Below are positions 1-12,800 of a stretch of 64,000 bases of DNA, in pieces (positions within the stretch are counted from its first letter, which is position 1; every line of letters begins with the position of its first letter). The position numbers and the translations under genes are program-made. Source of the stretch: Archivesica marissinica (lineage: Eukaryota; Mollusca; Bivalvia; Venerida; Vesicomyidae); the NCBI GenBank assembly GCA_014843695.1, contig CM026391.1:17275263-17339262 (forward strand). The letters are read 5' to 3'. Under the pieces are notes generated by a model. The model made no database searches. It was given only the letters and a program-made list of their open reading frames with translations, and was not told the DNA's origin.

Positions 1-225
1 TAGTTGAAATACTCGGTATTTGAGGCAAATATTTGGAAACAAATTATGCCATATAATAGGAAAATACATTCTGTAGAAATGATGTAGTGTTGCTTTAAAG
101 AATGCAAGTAATGGGTGTTTTGTCAGAAATTGAGATCATAAACAATTCTTTAAATCATCAGTCATAGCTCTAGTCTATCTAAATGACAAAATCGCATTGA
201 CTGGCTATGCTGTGTTAATATAATC
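1..225. other. Intron sequence, nothing recognised
   Basis: AT-rich sequence without an open frame or repeat that I recognise. By position it is DYNC2H1 intron upstream of exon 1 of the window. Confidence 0.5.
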
Positions 226-513
226 AGGGCTCATTCTAGAGGGCGACTTGGGCGAAATAATCACCCTAGGGACCCTGACTTCGTCCCCTGGGGGGCCCCA
301 CTTCTCCCTAAAAAAAAAATTTAGTTTTTCATACAAAATTTTGTCAAGTAAGATACACTGACCTATTTATAAAGCACTCATATTCAAATGTTGTATTTAA
401 TTGTCATATTGTGTCTTAACCCTATTTTGTTGAAATACAGAAAATTGCACAATTTAATGTCGTAATCGCACGCATGCTCACTTCTCCCAAATATTCTGAC
501 CTAGAATGAACCT
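226..513. mobile_element. Possible MITE with short inverted ends
   Basis: The left end AGGGCTCATTCTAG (226-239) mirrors CTAGAATGAACCT (501-513). The interior has a GC-rich patch and no coding potential. The superfamily is not clear and no clean target duplication is visible. Confidence 0.35.
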
Positions 514-634
514 AGATAATGTCTGAGAAAGAGGGCAGAAATTTGGTCTCTATGTATAGAATGTATAGAATGTATAGAAACCAAAAGGTTGCCAACCATA
601 ACTGCAGATTTATTATTAATTGTTTGTATTACAG

Positions 635-878
635 TGAGATCAAGGTGGACTGTATCACTGTGAACACTATGCCAGTGAAGGCCGTGATCGACGACCACAT
701 TCAGCGACTATTTGACGCTCTCATGAACTCTCTGAGGAAGGCCATCACGAAGGAGGTGACAGAGATTGAAGCCTTCCTCAACATGTCCATGGAAACCCTG
801 TCCAAACGTCCGCAGACCACGGAGGAGATCGGAGAGGCCAATGCTAAGCATGCCGAGTTCGCCAAAACCAAGAAACAG
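635..878 (+). CDS. DYNC2H1: DYNC2H1 exon 1 of window (tail end)
   Basis: Acceptor TTACAG ends at 634 and donor GTCAGT starts at 879. The first base completes a codon from an exon upstream of the window. It encodes residues 1-81, including [18 protein letters not shown]. It ends in phase 0 and joins exon 2 as [13 protein letters not shown]. Confidence 0.9.
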
Positions 879-3800
879 GTCAGTTATATAGAAAAAAATA
901 GCCAAAAATGAATTAGTTTTAAACTTTATTTATTTTTTATTTTACAACGATGACAACTTTACCAACTTATATTAATCACTCTCGTTGGCTCGGACAAAAG
1001 CGTATATGTGGTCATTCGTGTGGGAGGAAACCGGAGTACCCTGAGAAAACCCACCTGTCCGATCTGGCAACCACCATACCATCTCACATACTTCCCGGTC
1101 CGAGGCTTGAACTGGGTTGCATTGGTGAGACAATAGCATTCTAACCACTGCGCTAATCGGACACCCTGGTATCGTTTGATCTCTGTATAACTGACATACG
1201 CCAAATTTGGGAAAATTCTGGTAATTATTTTTTTACCATTTTTTGCATAGCACATATTTTTTATACATCTAATGATTCAAAGTTTCAAATTTATTGGCAT
1301 AATCAGCAACTATATTGCCTTTGGCCATTTACAATGATAGAAATATGGCAAAGACATCACAAAACATGTTACATATATACATATATAAACAAATATAATA
1401 CATTTAAGAAACAGTAGTAATTGACAGGGTATTACTACGTAATGACATAGCTTCTTTGATGTACTTACAAACATTAATCAAATATTTTTTATTTTTGCAT
1501 GACATGATAGATATAAATTTATTTATTGATGGCCATGCTATGTAGCCCAAATATTTCAATCTTATATCTCTGTATTTTTCACAACATAATATAAAATGGT
1601 ATTCGGATTCAATTACATTTTGATTGCATAATTTACATAACCTATTGTTTCTATCAATACCATTAAATCTTCCAAATTCAATTTCTAATTTATGGGATGT
1701 TAATCTTAAACATGTAAGTCATTTACATGTCTATTTGAATTGTTTCTCAGATCAAGCCCCTGTTTGAGAAGTCCGAAGCCAAGAACAAGTTGCTACGTAC
1801 TGTGGCCGGTGGTGGTGTGGACTCATTAAGCCACCTGCTAGGCAGGTGGGACAAGTTTGAGCTGATGATGGAGAGCCATCAACTAATGGTGAAAGAACAG
1901 GTAAGCTGTCCGGTATTATAGATGATAGACGACTGGGTTTGGTTGCTGTAACATTTTGATAATGTTTTAGCCATTAAATCCAGCTGTGATGCCAATTAAG
2001 CATTTGTGTAAATGCATCTGGATGAAGTGTAGGTGTAGATACATCTGGATGAAGTGTAGGTGTAGATACATCTGGATGAAGTGTAGGTGTAGATATATCT
2101 GGGTGTAGGTACATCTGGGTGTAGGTGTAGATACATCTGGGTGTAGGTGTAGATACATCTGGATGAAGTGTAGGTGTAGATACATCTGGGTGTAGGTGTA
2201 GATACATCTGGATGAAGTGTAGGTGTAGATACATCTGGATGAAGTGAAGGTATATGTACATCTGGATGAAGTGTAGGTGTAGATACATCTGGATGAAGTG
2301 TAGATATAGATACATCTGGATGAAGTGTAGGTGTAGATACATCTGGATGAAGTGTAGATATAGATACATCTGGATGAAGTGTAGGTGTAGATACATCTGG
2401 ATGAAGTGTAGATACATCTGGATGAAGTGTAGATACATCTGTATGAAGTGTAGATACATATGGATGAAGTGTAGGTGCAGATACATCTGGATGAAGTGCA
2501 GATACATCTGGATGAAGTGTAGATTCATCTGTATGAAGTGTAGATACATCTGGATGAAGTGTAGGTGTAGATACATCTGGATGTAGTGTAGGTGTAGATA
2601 CATCTGGATGAAGTGTAGGTGTAGATACATCAGGATGAAGTGTAGGTGCAGATACATCTGGATGATGTGTAGGTGTAGATACATCTGGATGAAGTGTAGA
2701 TATAGATACATCTGGATGAAGTGTAGGTGTAGATACATCTGGATGAAGTGTAGATATAGATACATCTGGATGAAGTGTAGGTGTAGATACATCTGGATGA
2801 AGTGTAGATACATCTGGATGAAGTGTAGATACATCTGTATGAAGTGTAGATACATATGGATGAAGTGTAGGTGCAGATACATCTGGATGAAGTGTAGGTG
2901 TAGATATATCTGTATGAAGTGCAGATACATCTGGATGAAGTGTAGATTCATCTGTATGAAGTGTAGATACATCTGGATGAAGTGTAGATACATCTGTATG
3001 AAGTGTAGATACATATGGATGAAGTGTAGGTGCAGATACATCTGGATGAAGTGTAGGTGTAGATACATCTGTATGAAGTGCAGATACATCTGGATGAAGT
3101 GTAGATTCATCTGTATGAAGTGTAGATACATCTGGATGAAGTGTAGGTGTAGATACATCTGGATGTAGTGTAGGTGTAGATACATCTGGATGAAGTGTAG
3201 GTGTAGATACATCAGGATGAAGTGTAGGTGCAGATACATCTGGATGATGTGTAGGTGTAGATACATCTGGATGAAGTGTAGGTACAGATACATCTGGATG
3301 ATGTGTAGATACACCTGGATGAAGTGTAGGTGTAGATACTTCTGTATGAAGTGTAGATACATCTGGATGAAGTGTAGGTGTAGATACAACTGGATGAAGT
3401 GTAGGTATAGATACATCTGGGTGTAGGTGTAGGTGCAGATACATCTGGATGAAGTGTAGGTACATCTGGATGAAGTGTAGGTGCAGATACATCTGGATGA
3501 AGTGTAGGTGTAGATACATCTGGATGAAGTGTAGGTGTAGATACATATGGGTGTAGGTGTAAATACATATGGATGAAGTGTAGGTGCATATACATCTGGA
3601 TGAAGTGTAGGTGCAGATACATCTGGATGAAGTGTAGGTGTAGATACCTCTGGATGAAGTGTAGGTGTAGATACATCTGGATGAAATGTAGGTGCAGATA
3701 CATCTGGATGAAGTGTAGGTGTAGATACATATGGATGAAGTGTAGGTGTAGATACATCTGGATGAAGTGTAGGTATAGATACATCTGGATGAAGTGTAGT

Positions 3801-6800
3801 TGTAGATACATCTGGATGAAGTGTAGGTGCAGATACATCTGGATGTAGGTGTAGGTGCAGATCCATCTGTATGAGGTGTAGGTGTAGATACATCTGTATG
3901 AAGTGTAGATACATCTGGATGAAGTGTAGGTGTAGATACAACTGGATGAAGTGTAGGTGTAGATACATCTGGATGAAGTGTAAGTGTAGATACATCTGGA
4001 TGAAGTATAGGTGTAGATACATCTGGATGAAGTGTAGGTGCAGATACATATGGATGAAGTGTAGGTGTAGATACATCTGGATGATGTGTAGGTGTAGATA
4101 CATCTGGATGAAGTGTAGGTGCAGATCCATCTGGATGAAGTGTAGGTGTAGATACATCTGTATGAAGTGTAGATACATCTGGATGAAGTGTAGATACATA
4201 TGGATGAAGTGTAGATACATCTGTATGAAGTGTAGATACATCTGGATGAAGTGTAGGTGTAGATACATCTGTATGAAGTGCAGATACATCTGGATGAAGT
4301 GTAGATTCATCTGTATGAAGTGTAGATACATCTGGATGAAGTGTAGGTGCAGATACATCTGGATGAAGTGTAGATTTATATGTATGAAGTGTAGATACAT
4401 CTGGATGAAGTGTAGGTGCAGATACATCTGGATGAAGTGTAGGTGTAGATACATATGGGTGATGTGTAGGTGTAGATACATCTGGGTGTAGGTGCAGATA
4501 CATCTGGATGATGTGTAGGTGTAGATACATCTGGGTGTAGGTGCAGATACATCTGGATGAAGTGTAGGTGTAGATACATCTGGATGAAGTGTAGGTGTAG
4601 ATACATCTGGATGAAGTGTAGGTGTAGATACATATGGGTGATGTGTAGGTGTAGATACATCTGGGTGTAGGTTCAGATACATCTGGATGATGTGTAGGTG
4701 TAGATACATCTGGGTGTAGGTGCAGATATATCTGGATGAAGTGTAGGTATAGATACATCTGGATGAAGTGTAGATACATCTGGATTAAGTGTAGGTGTAG
4801 ATACATCTGGATGAAATGTAAGTGTAGATACATCTGGATGAAGTGTAGGTGTAGATACATCTGTATGAAGTGTAGGTGTAGATACATCAGGATGAAGTGT
4901 AGGTGTAGATACATCTGGATGAAGTGTAGGTGTAGATACATCTGGATGAAGTGTAGGTGTAGATACATCTGGATGAAGTGTGAGATACATCTGGATGAAG
5001 TGTAGGTGTAGATACATCTGGATGAAGTGTAGGTGAGATACATTGGATGAAGTGTAGGTGTAGATACATTGGTGATGTGTAGGTGTAGATACATCTGGGT
5101 GTAGTGAGATCATCTGGATGAGTGTAGGTGTAGATACATCTGGGTGTAGGTGAGATACATCTGGATGAAGTGTAGGTGTAGATACATCTGGATGAAGTGT
5201 AGGTGTAGATACATCTGGATGAAGTGTAGGTGTAGATACATTGGGTGATGTGTAGGTGTAGATATTGGCTGGATGATGTGTAGGTGTAGATACATTGGTG
5301 GGTTATCTGGATGAAGTGTAGGTATAGATACATCTGGATGAAGTGTAGATACATCTGGATTAAGTGTAGGTGTAGATACATCTGGATGAAATGTAAGTGT
5401 AGATACATCTGGATGAAGTGTAGGTGTAGATACATCTGTATGAAGTGTAGGTGTAGATACATCAGGATGAAGTGTAGGTGTAGATACATCTGGATGAAGT
5501 GTAGGTGTAGATACATCTGGATGATGTGTAGGTGTAGATACATCTGGATGAAGTGTAGGTGTAGATACATCTGGATGAAGTGTAGGTGTAGATACATATG
5601 GATGAAGTGTAGGTGTAGATACATCTGGATGAAGTGTAGGTATAGATACACATGTATGATGTGTAGGTGTAGATACATCTGGATGAAGTGTAGGTGTAGA
5701 TACATCTGGATGAAGTGTAGGTGTAGATACATCTGGATGAAGTGTAGATACATCTGGATTAAGTGTAGGTGTAGATACATCTGGATGAAATGTAAGTGTA
5801 GATACATCTGGATGAAGTGTAGGTGTAGATACATCTGTATGAAGTGTAGGTGTAGATACATCAGGATGAAGTGTAGGTGTAGATACATCTGGATGAAGTG
5901 TAGGTGTAGATACATCTGGATGATGTGTAGGTGTAGATACATCTGGATGAAGTGTAGGTGTAGATACATCTGGATGAAGTGTAGGTGTAGATACATATGG
6001 ATGAAGTGTAGGTGTAGATACATCTGGATGAAGTGTAGGTGTAGATACACATGTATGATGTGTAGGTGTAGATACATCTGGATGAAGTGTAGGTGTAGAT
6101 ACATCTGGATGATGTGTAGGTGTAGATATATCTGGATGAAGTGTAGGTATAGATACATCTGGATGAAGTGTAGATACATCTGGATTAAGTGTAGGTGTAG
6201 ATACATCTGGATGAAATGTAAGTGTAGATACATCTGGATGAAGTGTAGGTGTAGATACATCTGGATGAAGTGTAGGTGTAGATACATCAGGATGAAGTGT
6301 AGGTGTAGATACATCTGGATGAAGTGTAGGTGTAGATACATCTGGATGATGTGTAGGTGTAGATACATCTGGATGAAGTGTAGGTGTAGATACATCTGGA
6401 TGAAGTGTAGGTGTAGATACATATGGATGAAGTGTAGGTGTAGATACATCTGGATGAAGTGTAGGTGTAGATACACATGTATGATGTGTAGGTGTAGATA
6501 CATCTGGATGAAGTGTAGGTGTAGATACATCTGGATGAAGTGTAGGTGTAGATACATCTGGATGAAGTGTAGGTGTAGATACATCTGTATGAAGTGTAGA
6601 TGTAGATACATATGTATGAAGTGTAGGTGTAGATACATCTGGGTGATGTGTAGGTGTAGATACATCTGGGTGTAGGTGCAGATACATCTGGATGATGTGT
6701 AGGTGTAGATACATCTGGGTGTAGGTGCAGATACATCTGGATGAAGTGTAGGTGTAGATACATCTGGATGAAGTGTAGGTGTAGACATATGGGTGATGTG

Positions 6801-9800
6801 TAGGTGTAGATACATCTGGGTGTAGGTTCAGATACATCTGGATGATGTGTAGGTGTAGATACATCTGGGTGTAGGTGCAGATATATCTGGATGAAGTGTA
6901 GGTATAGATACATCTGGATGAAGTGTAGATACATCTGGATTAAGTGTAGGTGTAGATACATCTGGATGAAATGTAAGTGTAGATACATCTGGATGAAGTG
7001 TAGGTGTAGATACATCAGGATGAAGTGTAGGTGTAGATACATCTGGATGAAGTGTAGGTGTAGATACATCTGGATGATGTGTAGGTGTAGATACATCTGG
7101 ATGAAGTGTAGGTGTAGATACATCTGGATGAAGTGTAGGTGTAGATACATATGGATGAAGTGTAGGTGTAGATACACATGTATGATGTGTAGGTGTATTT
7201 ACATCTGGATGAAGTGTAGGTGTAGATACATCTGGATGAAGTGTAGGTGTAGATACATCTGGATGAAGTGTAGATACATCTGGATTAAGTGTAGGTGTAG
7301 ATACATCTGGATGAAATGTAAGTGTAGATACATCTGGATGAAGTGTAGGTGTAGATACATCTGTATGAAGTGTAGGTGTAGATACATCTGTATGAAGTGT
7401 AGGTGTAGATACATCTGGATGAAGTGTAGGTGTAGATACATCTGGATGATGTGTAGGTGTAGATACATCTGGATGAAGTGTAGGTGTAGATACATATGGA
7501 TGAAGTGTAGGTGTAGATACATCTGGATGAAGTGTAGGTGTAGATACACATGTATGATGTGTAGGTGTAGATACATCTGGATGAAGTGTAGGTGTAGATA
7601 CATCTGGATGATGTGTAGGTGTAGATATATCTGGATGAAGTGTAGGTATAGATACATCTGGATGAAGTGTAGATACATCTGGATTAAGTGTAGGTGTAGA
7701 TACATCTGGATGAAATGTAAGTGTAGATACATCTGGATGAAGTGTAGGTGTAGATACATCTGTATGAAGTGTAGGTGTAGATACATCAGGATGAAGTGTA
7801 GGTGTAGATACATATGGATGAAGTGTAGGTGTAGATACATCTGGATGATGTGTAGGTGTAGATACATCTGGATGAAGTGTAGGTGTAGATACATCTGGAT
7901 GAAGTGTAGGTGTAGATACATATGGATGAAGTGTAGGTGTAGATACATCTGGATGAAGTGTAGGTGTAGATACACATGTATGATGTGTAGGTGTAGATAC
8001 ATCTGGATGAAGTGTAGGTGTAGATACATCTGGATGAAGTGTAGGTGTAGATACATCTGTATGAAGTGTAGATGTAGATACATATGTATGAAGTGTAGGT
8101 GTAGATACATCTGTATGATGTGTAGGTGTAGATACATCTGGATGAAGTGTAGGTGTAGATACATCTGTATGAAGTGTAGATGTAGATACATCTGGATGAA
8201 GTGTAGGTGTAGATACATCTGTATGAAGTGTACGTATATATATATCTGGATGATGTGTAGGTGTAGATACATCTGGATGAAGTGTAGGTGTAGATACATC
8301 TGGATGATGTGTAGGTGTATATACATCTGGATGATGTGTAGGTGTATATACATCTGGATGAAGTGTAGGTGTAGATACATCTGGATGAAGTGTAGGTGTA
8401 GATACATATGGATGAAGTGTAGGTGCATATATATCTGGATGATGTGTAGGTGCATCTGGATGAAGTGTAGGTGCAGATACATCTGGATGAAGTGTCGGTG
8501 CAGATACATCTGGATGAAGTGTAGATACATCTGGATGAAGTGTAGGTGTAGATACCTCTGGGTGTAGGTGTAGATACATCTGGATGAAGTGTAGGTGTAG
8601 ATACATCTGGATGAAGTGTAAGTGTAGATACATCTGGATGAAGTGTAGGTGTAGATACATCTGGATGAAGTGTAAGTGTAGATACATCTGGATGAAGTGT
8701 AGATACATCTGGATGAAGTGTAGGTGCATATACATCTGGATGAAGTGTAGGTGCAGATACATCTGGAAGCATGTTAATGAAGCATTTGTCTGGATACATC
8801 TGGATGTTTGCCAACAAATACCTTATACACCAGGTACTTTAGAAGGGTATCATTTCAATGCTCCAGAAATGCTGCCAAATTAATATTGTATGTTTGTATG
8901 CATGCATGCTATCATAGTTTTGTTCATGATTTTCTTCATAAAGTTTAAACTTGATTTATTTTACAACGATTGCGAAACAAGCTGTAACAACTAATAGTAA
9001 TCACTCTCATTACAGATTGAGGTTATGAAGGGGAATGTGGACTCGAGAGTGAAAGCATTCCAGCAGGACATAGACAAGTTTGCCGCACGCTGGCACCAGT
9101 TGAAGCCTGGTGATGAGGCCCTGGAAGGGGACAAGGAGAAGACGAAGCAGGCCATACAGATTATCAAGGAGAAGAGGCAAGAGTTTCAGGAAATGGAGGA
9201 AAACAGGAAGCGGCTCGTGTATGTATGCTTCATGCCTTTCGTAGATAAATACGGTAATTAATGCGTGACGATGTGATCTAATGTTTTGATGAATTATGTA
9301 TTGAGGTATACCATTAGGATAGAATGTTTTGATGAATTATGTATTGAGGTATACCATTAGGATAGAATGTTTTGATGAATTATGTATTGAGGTATACCAT
9401 TAGGATTTGATGAATTATGTATTGAGGTATACCATTAGGATAGAATGTGTTGATGAATTATGTATTGAGGTATACCATTAGGATAGAATGATTTGATGAA
9501 TTATGTATTGAGGTATACCATTAGGATAGAATGTTTTGATGAATTATGTATTGAGGTATACCATTAGGATAGAATGTTTTGATGAATTATGTATTGAGGT
9601 ATACCATTAGGATAGAATGTGTTGATGAATTATGTATTGAGGTATACCATTAGGATAGAATGTTTGATGAAATGGAGGTATACAGGATAGAAGTTTTGAT
9701 GAATTATGTATTGAGGTATCCATTAGGATAGAATGTGTATTAATGGTACATGGATGAATGTGTTGATGAATTATGTATTGAGGTATACCATTGGATATTG

Positions 9801-12800
9801 AGAATTTGTGTTGAGGTATACCATTAGGATAGAATGTGTTGATGAATTATGTATTGAGGTATACCATTAGGATAGAATGTTGTGTTATGTTTGGGTTTTG
9901 GTGAATGTGTTGATGAATTATGTTTGAGGTATACCATTAGGATAAATGTGTTGATGAATTATGTTTGAGGTATACCATTAGGATAGAATGTTTGATTTTG
10001 TTTGGGTTTTGGTGTGTGTTGATGAATTATGTGTTGAGGTATACCATTAGGATAGAATGTGTTGATGAATTATGTGTTGAGGTATACCATTAGGATAGAA
10101 TGTGTTGATGAATTATGTGTTGAGGTATACCATTAGGATAGAATGTGTTGATGAATTATGTGTTGAGGTATACCATTAGGATAGAATGTGTTGATGAATT
10201 ATGTGTTGAGGTATACCATTAGGATAGAATGTGTTGATGAATTATGTGTTGAGGTATACCATTAGGATAGAATGTGTTGATGAATTATGTGTTGAGGTAT
10301 ACCATTAGGATAGAATGTGTTGATGAATTATGTGTTGAGGTATACCATTAGGATAGAATGTGTTGATGAATTATGTGTTGAGGTATACCATTAGGATAGA
10401 ATGTGTTGATGAATTATGTGTTGAGGTATACCATTAGGATAGAATGTTTTGATGAATTATGTGTTGAGGTATACCATTAGGATAGAATGTTTTGAAACCC
10501 ATTGCGCTTCACTAATCGATCTCATGTTTATTAAATATTCCCAACACAGTCTTACCAGTTTCGTTGCTGACCCTTTTGTCCCCAACCTCATCCGATTTCA
10601 TTGTCCAATTGTTTCAGTCCTGAGATTTTCAAAACCAGAGCAAACACATTTCAAGCGCCGTAACTGGCTCTACGATAAAGGAGATTATGTTAAATTTAAC
10701 GACACCCTCAGAACAATCGACTGGAGCTTCATCGATAATAGTACTACTCTTAATGATACTGCAAACTGCATTGCTAATTAAATACTACATGCAGCAGCAG
10801 AAAGCATTCCTAACAGAAATGTAATTATTCGTCCAGCTGATGTTCCTTGGATTAATGGTGCAGTGCGAAAGCAGATAAAGAAACGTAATAAAAAACATCA
10901 AAAAGCTAAACATACTAATACTGAGAATGACTGGGCCGAATTTAGGAAAAGCCGAAATGAAACTACAGATATAATTCGTAAAACCAAAGCAGATTATCAA
11001 AACAAAATTATAAATCAAATAAACTCGGGCAACATAACAGTTAAAGCTTGGTTTAAACTAGCTAAACAATTGACGAACAAAAACAAATCTTCAACCATTC
11101 CAACACTCATTGACGGTTCAATCGAAGCACAAACAGATAAAGATAAAGCTGATCTACTGAATAACTACTTCACTAAACAGTCAACCGTTGATGATAGGGA
11201 TCATCCTCTTCCACACACCACACACATGGAATGCTCCATGGCTAATATAAACATTTCGCCCCAAGATATTAAAGATGCTATCTCATGTGTAAATCCAAGC
11301 AAGGCAAGTGGCCCAGATCTGGTGAGTCCACGTCTCATCAAAGAAGGTATAGATTCTCTAGCAGTCCCTCTATCACAGTACTTTAACAAACTACTTTCCA
11401 ACTCATGTGTTCCTTCTTCATGGAAATTGGCAAATGTCTGCCCAATTTTCAAGAAATCAGACCCTTCAAAACCAATCAACTATAGACCTATCTCTCTTCT
11501 CAGTTGTCTGGGTAAGCTCATGGAACGCTGTATCCATAAAAACCTATATAATTACGTTATTTCCAACGCAATCCTTACACCTTACCAATCTGGTTTTACC
11601 CAGGGCGATTCCACTGTCAACCAGCTGACACTTCTGTATAACGACATTAGTGAAGCGTTAGATGATGGTAAGGAAGTTTGTGCTGTATTTTGTGACATAT
11701 CCAAGGCCTTTGATAGAGTTTGGCACCGGGGACTACTTCATAAACTTTCTTCTATCGGCATTCATGGCTGGTTCTCCTCATATCTTTCAAATAGAAAGCA
11801 ACGTGTTGTCCTGGCAAATTCTACATCCGATATTTCATCCATAGATGCAGGTGTTCCCCAAGGATCCATCCTCGGTCCATTGCTCTTTCTAATATACATC
11901 AATGACATTGTAAACGATATTCGTGCAAATATTCGACTATTTGCAGACGATACTAGTCTTTATATTGTTGTAGAAGACGTTGTTGATTCCGCAAATATTC
12001 TCAACCATGATCTTTCCCGGATCATCAACTGGTCGAAAGCTTGGCTTGTATCCTTTAATCCTTCCAAGACTGAATCCGTGATCTTCTCTCGTAAGCTCAG
12101 GAAACCTATTCATCCCCAGTTATATATTGATGGTAATCCTATCCCACAAGTCAGTACTCACAAACATCTTGGACTCACCTTTTCCGAGGATGCCAAATGG
12201 ATATCGCACATACAGGCTTTCATTAACAAGGCATGGCAACGCATTGGCATCTTAAGAAGTCTAAATTTTCTCTTATCTCGTTGTAGCCTAGAAAAAATGT
12301 ATATATCATTCATTAGGCCCCTCTTGGAGTACGCTGATGTTGTCTGGGAAAACTGTACGAACAAGGTCAAATGCGACATCGAATCCGTTCAATTAGAAGC
12401 AGCTAGAATTATTACAGGTGCTACCAAATACTGTAACACCGACATACTCTATACCGATCTTAGCTGGGATACTTTAGCTGAAAGGCGACGCAAGCATCGC
12501 CTTGTCTTACTTTATAAGATGAAAAATGGACTTTCACCCGCTTACCTGTCAAATCTAATTCCACCCCAGCCAAATCAGCCATATGCCTTACGATCACTTA
12601 CAGCTATACCCAATATTCACTGCAAAACTCAATCGCATGCTTCTTCTTTTCTGCCTCTAACTATTCGCCAGTGGAATATACTTCCACAAGAACTTAAAAA
12701 TGCCTCAACCATAAGAGAATTTAAAAGCAAGCTGAATACTAGGGCTAAACAAAAGAAAACAATTTACAACATTGGCAATAGGAAAAACCAAGTATATCAC

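Noticed and set aside
1974..8817. Very long open frames on both strands (up to 1,032 codons) with YLHLHFIQM-, STPTLHPDV- or [13 protein letters not shown] repeats
   Set aside because: They arise because the 27- and 21-bp minisatellite units are multiples of three and lack stops. The frame is open in several registers and both strands at once, with no splice or start context.
11201..12379. Short frames on both strands inside the LINE
   Set aside because: Shadows of the reverse transcriptase frame.
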